Source: Azolla caroliniana
Taxonomy: Eukaryota > Polypodiophyta
DNA: 64,000 nt
Assembly (NCBI GenBank): GCA_043228905.1
Contig: JBHGNT010000008.1
Span: 19,158,001 to 19,222,000 of the forward strand
Direction of reading: 5' to 3'
Both the position numbers and the translations under genes were made by a program. Below the pieces are notes generated by a model. The model was given only the letters and a program-made list of their open reading frames with translations. It did not search any database and was not told where the DNA came from. Below, piece by piece: positions 23,301-35,600 of the stretch (positions within the stretch are counted from its first letter, which is position 1; each line of letters opens with the position of its first letter).

Positions 23301-26006
23301 GAAATCAATGGCACATACTTCAAGACTAAGTACATCATAACTTGCCCACAAAATATTCTAGTTGACTTGATTAGCCAATCCTATTACCTATTTCGCTCTT
23401 TCCTAAATACATTGTGTCCTACACATCTACGGTTTCCTAGATTAACATCTTATCAACCCATATGGTCAAGTTGCACCCTAGTCACTCCTCATTTGGGGCA
23501 CTATCACAAAATGTGCACTCTAAGAGCACATATGGGGATAGATTTACAACTTCAGGCTGATCATTGATTATATCTAACATAGAGCTATCACATAACAAAG
23601 GTGTTACAATAGATCAGGCAATAGCAATTTGCCGTGCACATAGGACCTGGCGTCATGGACCATGATCTCAACAGATAAAAGCCATTATTTCCCCCCACTG
23701 CGGGTGCTTCCCTCGATTCTCAGACCTGTCCATTCTGGATCGACCTATGCCAGAGATATTTCGAAGACAAATATGACAATCTATCTGATTTGAGAATCTT
23801 ACATGTACTGATAACACAATTATTTAGTCACTTTTTTACTTCTCCTTTTTTTTACTTAGCAACATTTATTTTGGTTTGTTGTTTCAAAGACGTGAAAACA
23901 CGTGACCAAGCGGTAATCTCTTGTTTGGTCTTGCAGGCCATTTGCAACTTGAAAAAGTATAGGGTTATCTCTGCAACCAAATCTAATTGTTTGATTTATT
24001 AACTAAATCTTCACTACCTTTCAAATTGGACAAAGCTGGTTTCATTCAGTGCTTGCATTTTCCTCTTGCTGTTTTGTGTCCTGATTCTTGTTGATTGCGG
24101 ATGCAATTGTATCAGCTTCCTCATGAATCACAAGGTTCACCAAGTTTGGTCACCTTGAATGCTGAGATTGTGGTCTGCTACGAAATTCAGTATCTGAAGT
24201 TTGCTCCTGCTGGTTTGTTTTAGGCAAAAAAATGTAATGTGGCACTGTAAGAAAGATGCAATGGATACTGTTGTATTACTGTTCCTATTATAGATGCTGT
24301 AAAACTATATTGAATTTTATAAGATACTTTTCTCTGGTTATTTCATACGTCAAGACTAAATATCTAAATTTCTATGGAACCTTTTCTTTCACTTTCCATC
24401 ACCCGACTAAGATTCTAAAATTATTGTTGGCTTGTAAATAGTGTTTCTGCAAGGGAACCAAGTGCACATGTTGCAACTGTAAAGAGGATATTGGAGAATC
24501 ATGCAGGCTACCTTATGTCCAATAAGATGCTTTGTGAACTTGTTGCCTTTGTTAAAGGCACCCAGTTTGACTTGACGGTACATTCTATTTGGACATTTAA
24601 AGGTATGTTATTTCATAATGCACCAGATGAATTAAATTCATGTTTTCTCTTTGTAATTTTTAGGAATTCTTGCAATCGTCAAGTGGCAGATCTGCTCGTT
24701 TACAGGACTTCCCATCTGCTTTACAGATTGTTGGTCAAAAGGTACTTCAATTTGGATGTCATGTCTGAAATCTTTGGATGTAGATTTGTTTGCCGCAACA
24801 GATATATATTAGACATTGCATGTTATCACTTGTGTAAGGCTCTGTATAAGCAATCCCTGCCTAGTAACTTGAGTGACATCATAGTACGTAATATACTCGA
24901 ATGCATTGGCAAACATTCTTTTTCATACGAATGCAAATGAATGCGTATGTTATCAAAACATTCTTATGTTTTTTTTACACTTCTTACCTTAACTTTCTTA
25001 CCTTAAAAAACTTTTATCTTATAATAAATAATGAATACAAAAGTATGGTAGTTACCATACTTCGAGGGTGTTTACCATACTCGAATGATAGAAACATTCT
25101 GGAATGCTAATACACGTATGGTACGTATGGTTCACACACTGAGTGACATCATAAAGAAAAGAAAGATATGTATAAGCAATCCCTGCCTAGTAATGTGAGT
25201 GACATCATAAAAAAAGAAAGATATTTATAAGCAATTCTGGTCTAGTAACAGTCATTGCAGCCTGTGATGGTAGCTTCATTGATGCTTGCTGTATTACAGC
25301 TCAATCATTAATCACTGAACTGATGGGAAGTGAGTATGTGTATGATATTCAAAGAGTAATAGATATGCAATCTAGTAGCGAATGAGAATTCTACATGATC
25401 TCATCTGATGATTTGGTGGGAAAACCTTAGTGTATACTAGCTATATTCTGCTCTTTCTGGACCTTGAAATGTAACTAAATTCTGCTTGTGTGTTGATTCT
25501 TTTTTATTGCAGTTAGATATGAATATACTGCAGAGCCGCTTAGATGCAGAGTTTCTCTTGGCCCATATGTGTACTGTGGGGTTCAAAGAATGGATTGTTG
25601 TGCTTGCAACTTTGCTAAGACGCACAGAAGTGAGATGTGCTTTAATATTCTCTTTACCATACACATTACATATTTAATAGCATTTTGTGTATAAGTATTC
25701 AGTCCTCCCTGGTAACACAGATCTTATGTTTTGAACAATTTATAGGTCTTACTAGATATTTTCAGAGGTGACCACCGCTTATGGAATGCATATAGTCAAA
25801 CTCTCAGGGTAATTTCTCATAGCATGTTTACCACTGCCGACTTCTTCCAATAGTATCTTTCAAATCTCTTTACTCACCACTGACTATAATTATTTTGACA
25901 GCTACACACGGAATTCTCGGACTTTGAAGACTTGCTTTGTTTAATTGATCAATCTCTTGAGTTTCAACAACCACAATTGCATAACGAAAAGAATATAGAG
26001 ATCTAG
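8324..26006 (+). CDS. RIC1: RIC1, RAB6 GEF complex subunit
   Basis: Twenty-three exons join in consistent phase to 3417 nt (1138 aa), close to the about 1120 aa recalled for Arabidopsis RIC1: 8324-8464, 12779-12886, 13524-13672, 13750-13831, 13911-14317, 14957-15392, 15476-15699, 16274-16469, 16543-16715, 16796-16970, 17081-17134, 17210-17389, 18569-18681, 21616-21798, 21938-21995, 22203-22262, 22336-22377, 22467-22603, 24442-24577, 24664-24741, 25513-25629, 25746-25808, 25902-26006. The start MYIAYGWPK matches the plant family N-terminus. WD-like propeller sequence fills roughly residues 10-650 (for example RWTPDNTAFAVGW and FGKCCLNRGISG). LDPELEFDREVYPLGL (from residue 716) and KEWIVVLATLLRR mark the C-terminal RIC1 domain. 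Family knowledge: with RGP1 it activates RAB6-type GTPases at the Golgi. No internal stop was found. Intron 10 appears to use a GC donor. Introns 1, 13, 18 and 20 contain transposon debris. Confidence 0.93.
9063..10130 (+). mobile_element. Ty1/copia gag-protease remnant in RIC1 intron 1
   Basis: Broken sense-strand copia coding sequence. The gag start contains FILDGTNYL and MMTKLQYHRFWNIV. A CCHC knuckle CHHCGKKGRFKHDC lies near 9510. A protease-like WILDSSAFHITPHREWF lies near 9755, where the catalytic D-S-G is changed to D-S-S. Frames are interrupted, there is no RT, and no LTRs were found, so it is a relic inside the 4.3-kb first intron. Confidence 0.78.
10470..10690 (+). mobile_element. 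LINE 3'-end remnant in RIC1 intron 1
   Basis: Matches the dispersed tail family: tatgatgaga, then gatgaggcaacattttaagatg, atctcttgttt, ataggccattttggcc and aaaagatgtatata with a TA/TTTC microsatellite end. Same orientation as 23580-23960. Confidence 0.5.
10900..11550 (-). mobile_element. LINE C-terminal (zinc-finger) fragment
   Basis: On the minus strand the peptide contains SHALRCEIGRWGTSNESG, then LCTLCPEQVRE and YHTLIQCSAFNDI, the Cys/His-rich C-terminal tail of plant LINEs. It is followed toward lower coordinates by the tail ggtctcataggtcatatttgacc and a TCTA microsatellite (10905-10920). It is 5' truncated and frameshifted, and antisense to RIC1. Confidence 0.7.
11631..11705. repeat. 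Near-perfect 75-nt palindrome (hairpin)
   Basis: Arms 11631-11668 and 11670-11705 are reverse complements around a single central base, with one mismatch and one 2-nt indel. The arms contain the ctcaaggaggaggaggg/ccctcctcctccttgag stretch, which recurs at the boundary of the next repeat unit (about 11868-11886), so the hairpin arose from an inverted copy of that unit edge. Confidence 0.85.
11702..12470. repeat. Triplicated intronic repeat units
   Basis: The block ctctaaaagattg(c/t)ta, aaagaactgac, ataaatcataaggtgggaagtag, ggtggttaactaacgtgtt, gaagtgcccaagaaaca occurs at about 11708, 11890 and 12190. The last two copies carry an extra 130-150 bp segment (cgcctagcttgcaagaataggc, then cttcgcaaggtagctctag). 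The copies are strikingly similar, suggesting recent tandem duplication within RIC1 intron 1. Confidence 0.8.
17390..18568 (+). other. RIC1 intron 12, nothing recognised
   Basis: 1.18-kb intron with only short frames, no retroelement motifs and no conserved exon-like peptide. Confidence 0.5.
18905..19290 (-). mobile_element. LINE 3'-region repeat (RIC1 intron 13)
   Basis: Begins with a GAAA microsatellite, then tattaacatcttttaaaagg, ggcctataagaccaaac and agagattacatctt. The order is the reverse complement of 23580-23960; further shared strings are taggtcgatccagaatgga and ataatggcctttatctgttg. It is non-coding. A minus-strand reading puts the microsatellite at the element 3' end, as in RTE-type LINEs. 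Confidence 0.6.
19290..20860 (-). mobile_element. LINE fragment with 3' region (RIC1 intron 13)
   Basis: A second copy of the tail family (19400-19760) lies next to a longer block (20040-20860) that is shared, diverged, with 56400-57300 and 59780-60640 in the SEC1 introns. Those two relatives encode recognisable RT C-terminal peptide on the minus strand, so this block is assigned to the same LINE family although its own frames are badly broken. Confidence 0.6.
23580..23960 (+). mobile_element. LINE 3'-region repeat (RIC1 intron 18)
   Basis: Reverse-complement counterpart of 18905-19290. Shared strings include cctgtccattctggatcgac, gccagagatatttcgaagac, tgagaatcttacatgtac and gtaatctcttgtttggtctt. 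No coding sequence. Confidence 0.6.
24838..25260. repeat. Tandem repeat split by MITE-like insertion (RIC1 intron 20)
   Basis: The phrase tataagcaatccctgcctag followed by gagtgacatcat occurs before (24845-24881) and twice after (about 25138-25250) a 250-bp AT-rich block at 24880-25132. That block is related to the element at 7842-8032. The insertion split an existing tandem repeat or created local duplicates. RIC1 exons on both sides are intact. Confidence 0.65.
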
Positions 26007-27890
26007 TATTAGAATTGGCTATATTTCTGTACACATACTTTTCCGTATTCATATTTGTACCCAGCTTCTGCTGGTGTTCATTATAATTAATTCCTCTTAA
26101 ATTTTGTCTGCCTTCGCTGTTGTTAATGCTGCCTAAATAGTTCATGGAATATGGTTACTAAGTCCTTCTGGAATCTGGCATTGAAATCTCTTTCCGGTGG
26201 TCAAATGACTGGAGATTCGTTTATTATGATGTGTACATTTTCACACCTATTAAATATTCTATGTAATTCCTGGCTTCTGGGCACATTTGGTATCTTGTAA
26301 CATACCAAGAGAGAATAGTCAATGTTATCATGGATGTCTATAAAGAACAGTATACATTAAAATAAATAGAGGAAGGTTGTTATGTGCTCTTCAAGACTGG
26401 TTTCTTTAAGGGAGTGGATCACTTTCGAGCAGCATTCTACAAGAGCCTTGTTGTACTGATATGTTTATGTTGGGAATCAATCAGACTAAGACTAACTTAT
26501 TTAGTACAATTGCCTATTATTAACTTGATATTATTAAACTTTATTGTGATTCTTATGGTGAATGATATAATTGTGCATCCTTCAACTGACTTTTCATTAA
26601 TGCTCAGTGGGCTACTAACTCACTGTTTTAATTAAACATTTCTTGGTCATTTGACTAATGGTTAGTCCCATTCTAATTTAGTTGCACAATTACGTAAGGT
26701 TATGTTATACATTACTTAAAGATCCACCTCTTAAAACCAAAACTTGACTTTTTCTGAAGACAACCAGCCAACAGTAGCTATAATAAGATAAGTTACCCAC
26801 AACAATGTTTATAATTAATGTTGTCAATTGAGTGCCCCATGCAATGATCTTGATTGCAATAAAAATGTTCATACCACTTGGATGAAGGCAGTCATTCACC
26901 TTATAATGGCATGGACCAAGGTCCAAGATTATGATTGCAAGTCCCATCCAACTTTTGTGCCCACTCCTAATTGTGAGATTGTAAACAATTGTTGACCACA
27001 AAGGAGCCATCCATCCAAATAGGTTTGGTGGCCAAGAATATAAAACAAATGGCGTTGTACAATGTCAAGCAATCAATGTTTGCTATGAGAATGCAACAAA
27101 ACTATGGGTTGAAAAGAAAGCTCTAATGGCCTATTATTTGACACAAGAAGTACAACATAATCTTGAAAGGCTAGGCATGAAACCTACAAGTGAGATGGTA
27201 AACCCATATTGAATGTTGGTAAGCCATCCCACTATTGAAACTCTTATGCTTAATTGTGTGATCCTATGATACACCTCATTATATTCTTCATGAACCAATA
27301 GAAGTTAAGGAACCAGAATTACTAACCAAACTACCACATATTAGCTTTCTCAAACTCATTAATATCCATCCCATCCTTAATTAACAGTCCTTGATCATTA
27401 TTACATATGAAACTAAAGTTAAGCAATATAATAAGAGATAATGATAAAATATAAAATATTGTTGGTGTCCCATACCACTGAATATTACCTTATCTTATTC
27501 CTCGGTGGTGGTTTAATAGATTCCAAGGAAAGAGCTTAATCAACAATGATATCATTATGAAGGGGGTATCTAGCCCCCTTTATAGAGTCCAACACATATT
27601 CCTACATGTCATAGGTCTTATGGGTTTGTCCCAAGTAGTAGGATTATCATATCCTAAAACGATTAAATTTAGTTTTAAATTCGGTCTTTATGGTTATGCA
27701 TGTAACATGCTCTCCATTTCCAAAAAACATTGCACTCTTGAAATAACAAATCAAAATCAAAGTTAGATTTAAGAGTGCGCTCTTTTTCCCAAGCAACATC
27801 ACTCATGGTTTGATCCAAACTTTTTGAATTATTGAATTTGTTTAGATCTCAAATGTTTTGTTCAAGCATTAAAAAATCTCTCTAACAAAT
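26007..27890. other. RIC1 3' flank and intergenic sequence
   Basis: Begins with the presumed RIC1 3' UTR (an aaataaataga near 26365 could serve in polyadenylation). The rest is AT-rich with short frames and no recognised gene. A 20-mer gtcccataccactgaatatt near 27467 also occurs near 20528, hinting at LINE debris. Confidence 0.45.
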
Positions 27891-27892
27891 GA

Positions 27893-28400
27893 TTAATCCT
27901 TGTGAAGTACTAGATTTTTCATGGTTATTATATTGTCAATGAAACCAATAAGTTCTTTGAGGTGGCTAGCATGGAAAACAAAATGAACATCGACAACACC
28001 AAGAAGGTTGAGATGATAGGCAATTGAACCAATACACTTTAAGACTATGAACGGTCCACAACGATGTTGGGCTAATATAGCACACTTATCCACATGCTCA
28101 AATCATATCCTTAATAATTCAATTGACTCGTTCTATTTAATCATTAGACTACGGATTATATGAGGAACTAAGACCCTAGTGCCAAAACCGCAACTATTAT
28201 AATCTCTTTCACTGACTACATCAATAACCCATAAAATTGTAATAACTTGTGTAAATGATTTGGAAAGCCAATTCATGAGTTATCGTTGTTTTAATGTATA
28301 TAAACCTTGCTAATTTTGTTAGTTGATCAATGATAATCCATTAGATTCATAACCTCTTTATGTTCAAGGTAAGGTAACAATAAAATCCATAGATATAATT
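27893..28400 (-). mobile_element. Ty3/gypsy integrase C-terminal remnant
   Basis: The minus-strand peptide contains RCGPFIVLKCIGSIAYHLNL and VDVHFVFHASHLKELIG, the beta-barrel tail of Ty3 integrase. Upstream (higher coordinates) come degenerate catalytic-core pieces resembling a DVVSERD motif. Multiple stops. No LTR was identified for it. Confidence 0.7.
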
Positions 28401-28595
28401 TTCTATTTATTGTAAGGAATATTTAGCAGATGCAAAAGATTGGCAATTTTATTATAAGGAATATATAGTATATGCAATTAGATATTCACCACATAATGTG
28501 AATATTTGATTGCATATTTTTGCACTTGGTGGCATAATTTAGGCTAGACACCTATTGAGGGTGTATCATGATATGAGGAGCTCTAAAACACTAAT

Positions 28596-29830
28596 TGTTG
28601 GTCGAAGGTGTGAAAGGGAACAGGAAGCCAAGCACAAAAAGCTGAACATGTGAAGCTAGCTAAGGACCGAATGAGGTGTTACTATAACACCAAGTATTTA
28701 ACGAGTAAAAAAGATTGTAACCAACCATGCTCCCCTAGAAGAGGAAGCATGGAATAGTATATATAAGGATTGTGTGAATGAGAGAGGAAGAGAGTAGATT
28801 TAAACGAGGAATTTTACAAAGAGGGTTGAGTGTTTCTAAGGGAATAGAGACTCTACCAACAATCGATATCGTTATTTGTAACAAAGTTGTAACCTTAATA
28901 TATGATTCTATCTTGTGGGAAAACTCTACGTGGTCTATCTTGTGTTATAAGGTGTTGGATCTCGTGTTATTGTGTAGTCGCGTGCCTGTAATCAGTTGTA
29001 GCCGATTCGATAGAATTGGTTACACAATTCATCATTTGGTTTCAGAACCTAAGATAGGCAATTGGCACGACAACTCCCGGTTGTGCACTACACGGCCTAC
29101 CGAAATCAGAGTTCTTCTTCTTTCGGCAAGGGGCGTTGCAATGATGCCATTTGTTGCTGGTTTAGGCGCTATATCTATAGTTAATACGCGATCGAGTGCA
29201 CAATGAGAACGCACTACCCAATCTATCACTCCTGCACACACACATTAGAACAATGCGAATACAACTTGCTCAATAGAGTGACAGCTCCAGTGTGCCAAAT
29301 CAAGCCCCGCAACGATCGAATGCGGAATGAGGATAGATTCCACCAACCGATTCGATTTAGGGATCAAGACCGAGCCTACTATGAGGAGTGCTTAGCGGAG
29401 AACAGATACGACGATGATAACTACATATATGACCGAGAACACTACGAGGAAGAGTATGCACCTCGGTACGCAAGAGAGCCACGTAGTGAGAGGAGGCCAT
29501 GCAACAATGCGAATATTGGTCGATTCGCGAGCATGTCACGAATGACAGAGCAAACGGTGTCAACACAATGGCATAGAGAGGATAATCTGCCTAACAATCG
29601 CCGTTTTCGACCTCACGAGGATCAAAGGGACAATCGGCACCCCCGACAAGCGCAACATTATAATCCTTAGCCACGGGACGAACCTACTCGGAAACCACCA
29701 ACAACAACAGAACGAGGGGAATCGAGTCTGGTGGCACGCATCATGCTACAATTGCCACAAACCAGGGCACTATGCTACTCGATGCCCAGAAAATGATCGA
29801 GGGAAGGCCCTAGTCCATAACTAGAAACTG
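28596..29830 (+). mobile_element. Old Ty3 element: LTR, primer site, gag end
   Basis: A probable LTR runs from TGTTGG at 28596 to about 29034, with TATA-like tatatataagg at 28762. It is followed at 29037-29049 by TGGTTTCAGAACC, near the usual initiator tRNA-Met primer site TGGTATCAGAGCC. Then comes a gag remnant with HTLEQCEYNLLNRV, which matches the intact element downstream (HTMEQCEYNLLNRQ), and a CCHC knuckle near 29750 (CHKPGHYATRC). Its pol appears to resume at 40321, so younger elements split it. Confidence 0.65.
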
Positions 29831-30225
29831 TGATGAACAGATATGCAATAATCGGAATCCGTGGGGAATAACTCGTTTACGTACAATCCCACGTATATGG
29901 CACACTCGTCATACATAGGATTGTACATAAATGAGTGCATAAGTGTGAGGGTATGTGGATTGTTAAATGTAAGGTCATTGGGTTAAAAGTATTGTTGTAA
30001 GTGTGTGCAAGTGTGCACAAAAGTGAGTATAAGTATATTGATATGTGTAAACACATGCACTATTGTTTGCATGTGTATAAATATGGAAGAGTGTTGTAAA
30101 GTGGGTGTAGGTTGTTGGAAGGGTATGTAACTATCCCACATGCCTTATTGTATTTTCTTGGATTGTGACCCTCATGTACTACCTATATAACCCCACCCAT
30201 GGGGCATGAATGAGAAATTGAAGAA
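29831..30225 (+). mobile_element. Left part of an LTR-like sequence interrupted by the 9.9-kb element
   Basis: Contains a TATA-like ctatataaccccacccatgg and a leader-like gcatgaatgagaaattgaagaa, features of a plant LTR U3/R. The right part (tttcctctctaattt, GT and CT runs, caaccccttcggagg) continues at 40165-40310. The AAGAA at the junction is the target duplication. No coding sequence. The left boundary is uncertain. Confidence 0.5.
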
Positions 30226-30666
30226 TGTTATCCGGCCGGTAAAGGAGTTAAAGACCAGAATGTGAAAGGGAATGGTTATTCGGAATAGATTATAATTAAG
30301 TAGTTTATGAGACATGAACGGACGGACCGGAATCGGTATGCCGATCCGGATCAGGATCGGTTACGAACAGGTGCCGGTTAGCACCGTTTTGTACTTAGCA
30401 CCGGTGACCTATATAAAGGCCCGGTTACAATGTAAAACTTTGACGGATAATTAATAGAGCTTCTTGTTTATCTTGAAGTATTGATTACCGTTCTGTACTA
30501 ATTGTTCTATCATACGCGTGTATCAAGTCTAATGCCATAGTGCTAAGTAACTAATTAAGTCTGATTAATCGTTGTGTCTTAAGTTATCTCGCCGTAACAC
30601 CCCTTTGGTGAAGTGTCTTCCGTAGACACCCTGTGTTAGGCCATTGTTCGGCCCTAAGGAATAACA
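30226..30666 (+). repeat. 5' LTR of the 9.9-kb Ty3 element
   Basis: 441 bp, TGTTATCCGG to AGGAATAACA, with TATA-like ctatataaagg at about 30411. The start copies the 3' LTR, including the aaaggagttaaagaccagaa block. No clear tRNA-Met-type primer site follows; the sequence after the LTR is cagtttttggcaacc. Confidence 0.93.
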
Positions 30667-30721
30667 CAGTTTTTGGCAACCACGATTCCTGCACAAGCGC
30701 AACGAACAGTGGCAGGAATGG

Positions 30722-32602
30722 ATGACGCGACCAACGAACGACCCGGTTACAGAGCGAGCAAGGAGACTTGCTGAACGACTGAGGAAGCGAGAGGCTTTCC
30801 AGCAAGCGGCAGAAGAAATCAGAGCAGATCGCTCATTTTCCAAAGTGATCCGGAGAGTGGCCAAGGAGTCACTTCATTTACAACAAAACAACTACCTGGA
30901 CAAAGGAAGCAGCCTAAGCAGCCTCCGGGAAGCTGAATCCCTTCTCTAGGCATTGGCAGCGGGCGAAGGTGAATCCGAAGCATTTTCTGCTTTTGAATCG
31001 GGTTCGGACGGGGAATACATCGCGCAGACGAACTACCGCAGTAGTAACGACACCCCAGACGGACCGGAGGATGAGGAATCAGATACCTTGCTGACACTGG
31101 AACCAGAAGTGACAACGTTAGAACCTCCGGCACCAAAAGTCGAGCACACTCTGGAACCAGAAGTCGAGGACGAGAGACCTCTGACACTGGAAGTCGCGGA
31201 GGAGAGGCCTCCAACACCGACAGAGGAGCGGGATAGACCTCCGACGCCGACAGAGGAGGAAAGACCACCGACACCAGACGACAATATGTTGTTCCAATAT
31301 CCCAAATACCGGGATTATCCGGACGTGGAGGCTCACGTCCATGCGTTTCAGCAGACCTGGGAGGCAAACCATGTGTCCCAACACTTAAATGCGGCCGAAG
31401 AGGAACGCTCAAAAAGGGCAGAGTTCGGCATGACCCTGGAGGGACCGGCAGCCAGATGGCACCGAACACAAGATCCCAGCACCATCCCCACGTTTGAAAC
31501 ATTAAAGACAAAATTCTTGCATTTCTTTCACAAGGAGATGGACCAACGGGAAATGGTAGGCTTATTTTACAGTATCCGACAGGAACCAACGGAGAACATT
31601 CAACAGTTTGTCATCCAGTTCTAGCGGATCCACAGCTAGCTCAGTCGGACACCATCGGAGGAAGAAACAAAGGCCATATTCTTAGCAGCACTCCAGGAAC
31701 CCTTACGAACGGTGTGCACCGTCATTGACTTCCGCACCAGCAACATAGATCAAATGATCGACCGAGTACGGGAAATGGAAAACTCAAGTTCATGGCTAAC
31801 CATGGGTGCACTTCAGTGTGCACTACCGATAGATGAGGAGCTCTGTTTCCCGCAAGCAATTCAATGTACGACATGCTTGAATGTCGGACATTCGGCGCTG
31901 GAATGCACCATTCGTTCCCAATGCTTGCTTTGCCACTCCAGAAGCCACACAATGGAACAGTGTGAGTATAACTTGTTAAATCGGCAAACACCACTGGTTC
32001 GGCAAATTGAACCACGAAGCAACCGGGAAGAAGAAGAAGAACGATGGCGGCGAGAGGAGCGCTACCGGCCGACACAAGATGTCCGGTATAGCGATCAATG
32101 AGATGCTTATGACCGGTATGACATACATGATAGATACCGGGACTATAATGGACAGTACGAGAGATACAACCGGGATCACTCCCCGGGGTACAACCAACGA
32201 CGGGACGACTATGGCAAGTATGACGACCAACCCCGTCAAGGTTACCGCAACAAAAAGAATTTCAACAAGAAATGTCATTTCAACAAAAAGGGGGGTCATC
32301 CACGGGAATCGGAAAAGGGTGCTCCAAGCAGCCAACCGGACCAAAACCAAGCACTTACCACAGGACCTTAACCAAGCACACACACCGAATCCAGCCACAC
32401 CCGAAAGATGTACTGCTATTATTGCCGACAAGAAGGCCACTATAGTAATCAATGTCCGGCGAAGAGCTACGACAAGCAACCAACGATGCACATGGTAGAC
32501 GCGGAAGTCGGACATACAACAAGTCACTACAAGATCAAAAGGCAAAGCCACGGAGTGGGAAACTCAAGAAGCCATCCAAAAGCAGGCAACCGAATGGGTT
32601 AA
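30722..32602 (+). pseudogene. Ty3 gag with three CCHC knuckles (interrupted)
   Basis: One frame runs from ATG 30722 to about 32602 but is cut by stops at 30948, 31624, near 31637, at 32101 and near 32370. A Glu/Pro-rich N-terminal region (EPEV and PPTPTEE repeats, about 31090-31280) precedes the capsid-like segment. Three zinc knuckles are visible: CTTCLNVGHSALEC, CLLCHSRSHTMEQC and CYYCRQEGHYSNQC. A basic, RD/RY-rich stretch separates the second and third. Three knuckles is more than the one typical of plant Ty3 gag. Confidence 0.85.
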
Positions 32603-35600
32603 GAAAGCAAACGAGCGGAATGCGGCAAATTTCGAACAACAAAAGGATTATGCTGAAGAGCTCACCGGCCTGGGGCAGCCTGAAAACCCAACATGGCAGG
32701 CATTGCAAGAATGCCAAATAACGCTACCATTAGGCCGACTATTGCAATTGGTACCACGCTTCACGGAAGGACTGAAGACAAGAAGGATGGCAGCCGACAC
32801 GCCACCAGCTCCCGCATTCTTTTCAAATCCGGAGGAAGGACTTGCAGTGGTAGACACGAGTAGTCCGTCTATCACAACCATCGTGAAAGGAAAAGAGCTA
32901 ACTGGCACGATTATTGATGGAGGATCCGGCGTGAACGTGATCAGCCTCCGAACGTGTAACACTCTAGGAATCCATGACTGGGAACCATGCCCATTTTGGC
33001 TTCGGATGGAGGACACAAGCTCAGTACGGCCAACCGGATTAATACGTGATTTGGAAGTGACCATCGGGGGTCACACATTTCGCATTTCCGCCGTAGTTCT
33101 CCAGCTACAGGCTCAGGGAGCTTACCTACCATTCTTGGGACGCCCTTGGTTAAAAACAACACACATCAAGCAAAACTGGAGGAAGAATATCATTACATTC
33201 CGGCGTGGAAAAGTGAAAGTGCGAGTACCGACTCAACCACGGTCCGGTACCGGCAAGGAATCGACGTCGCTATATGCGGAATGTGTCAACATGCTGGAAG
33301 GATTGGCGGACGAAGAGATAGATCAATACTTACAGGAAAATCCGAAGATTGTACCTGTGTTCGAGATTGATATAGTCGAAGCAGTATCACCGTACCTACT
33401 GCAACCGGATGGGACCAACAAGGAACCGGATAAAGAAGCAATTCGGGAATTACGGCAAGCACAGGAGGCACTGGAAAGAGAAATGGCAGTGTCGCAACGC
33501 ATAAAAGCATCCCAACTAGAAGAGGTAAACCTAGGTACCACAGAGGACACAAGACCGGTGCACATCGCCAAGGAAATGACCCCGGAGAACAAAACGGCAA
33601 TGATCACACTCCTAAAAGAATTTCGCGATGTGTTCGCCTGATCCTATGAGGACATGTGGGGACTTGATCCTTAGTTATATCAACACCAGATACATCTGAG
33701 TAAAGACGCCAAACCGGTAGCGCAACGGATGAACCTGAATTACGCAGCAAAAGTCAAAGAAGAAATCGACAAGTTGCTAAGGGTTGGCTTCATCCGACCG
33801 GTAAAGAAAGCCACCTGGCTCAATCCGATAGTCGTAGTACCGAAAAAGAACGGTAAGATAAGAGTTTGTGTCGACTACCAGAAATTAAATGCGGCTACGG
33901 TAATAGGCGCCTTTCCACTTCCATTCACGGATGGAGTCCTGGATGTGATCGCCGGTCATGAGGTCTACAGTTTTCTTGACGGTTTCAGCGGCTATAATCA
34001 GATTCGGATGCACCCCAACGACCAGGAGAAAACCGCTTTTGTCACCGAATGGGGAGTCTTTGTTGCCGTAGTTATGATGTTCGGACTGAAAACGGCGCTG
34101 GCAACCTTCCAACGGATCATCATGGAGATTTTCGGAGAATTCATACTGGCATTCATGCAGGTGTTCTTGGACGACTTCGCTATTTATAGCCGAGAAGGGG
34201 ATCACCTTCAGCACCTTCGACTATGTTTGGAGAAATGTAGGGTTTACTGGCTAAGCATTAACCTGGCAAAATGCGTGTTCGGACAGCGGAGCGTTACTGG
34301 GCCACATAGTAAGCAAGGACGGTATCGCAATGGATCCGGACAAAGTAAAAGCAATCCTAGAGGCACTGGCACCAGCCATGGCAAAGGCACTAAGCCGGTT
34401 CTTAGGACAAATTCGGTGGCATAGCCGAACGCTCCGGTATCTGGCAGACCTAGCTACACCATTGCATGCCGCGGTACACCGGACACCGTTCCGATGGATG
34501 GACACAAAAGACCAGGCTTACCAGGCACTAAAAGTATTGTTGTCACAAGTGTCGGTGGTGCAACCTCCGGATTGGTCTAAAGAGTTCCATGTGTTCGTTG
34601 ACGCGTCCGACATCGCAATCGGGAGCGCGCTTATGCAACTTACAAAACCAAAATGGTACCGGCCAGTGTATTATGCCAGCCGAAAGCTGTCCCAAGCAGA
34701 ACGTAATTATTCCACAACAGAAAGGGAGGCCTTGGGTATGATCTTTAGTGTTACCCAATATCTGTTGGGAAGGAAATTTTCCTTTCACGTAGATCATTCG
34801 GCGCTCCTCTACTTGGTGTCCAAAGCATCACTCACCAGTAAGCTGGCCCGGTGGACGTTACTATTAGAAGAATTTGAGTTCGAGATATTCCACCGACCTG
34901 GCATACAACATGCAGTAGCAGACTATTTGAGCCGGTTAGATTTCGGCAAAACCGGTGACGGTGTCCCAAACAACTTTCCGGATGCAAAGTTGTTTAGAGT
35001 TACAACAGAAACGGCAACGGATGGTACGGTCGCAGAGAAAGACAAGTGGCTCACCAACATGCACCAATTTCTGAGCACCGGCTTACCTCCGGAGGAGATG
35101 AACAGAGACGAAAGGAAACGCTTAGCGGTTCAAACCGACACTTCTGTCTACTATAGGACACACTGTACCACAAAGGCGTAGATGGCATATGGCGGCGTGC
35201 AGTGCGCAGCGATGAAAAGGAAATAATATTGTGCGAAGCACACTACGGAGTGGCTGGAGGACATTATGCCGGAGACGCTACGGCAAGGAAAATATGGCAG
35301 AGTGGACTATGGTGGCCGACAACATTGAAGGATGCAATCCTGTACGCTAAAGAATGTGACCTATGTCAGTGAATGGGTCAACCAACCGAACAAGCCAGAA
35401 TCCCTCACCAGCCCGTGTTACCGTTAGAACCATTTCCGAAATGGGGGCTGGATTTTGTCGGTCCAATCAAACCACCAGCAATGAGAATCGACAACCAGTA
35501 CGTAATCGTAGCTACGGATTATTGCACAAAATGGGTGGAAGCCAAAGCACTACGCGACAACACCGCGGCATCCACGACAAAATTTTTATATGAATACATC

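Noticed and set aside
23190-23567. 125-codon frame in RIC1 intron 18 as a nested gene
   Set aside because: No recognised similarity, codon use like the surrounding AT-rich intron, no splice or promoter context.
24838-25260. Possible CRISPR-like spaced repeats
   Set aside because: Eukaryotic intron; the repeats are too few and uneven, and are explained by a tandem repeat interrupted by a small transposon.
30819-31589. 256-codon minus-strand frame
   Set aside because: Antisense of Ty3 gag; the sense strand carries the family motifs, and the antisense peptide is a low-complexity Pro/Leu-rich shadow.
31976-32551. 191-codon minus-strand and 163-codon plus-strand alternative frames in gag
   Set aside because: The zinc-knuckle frame is the coding one; the others arise from biased codon composition.
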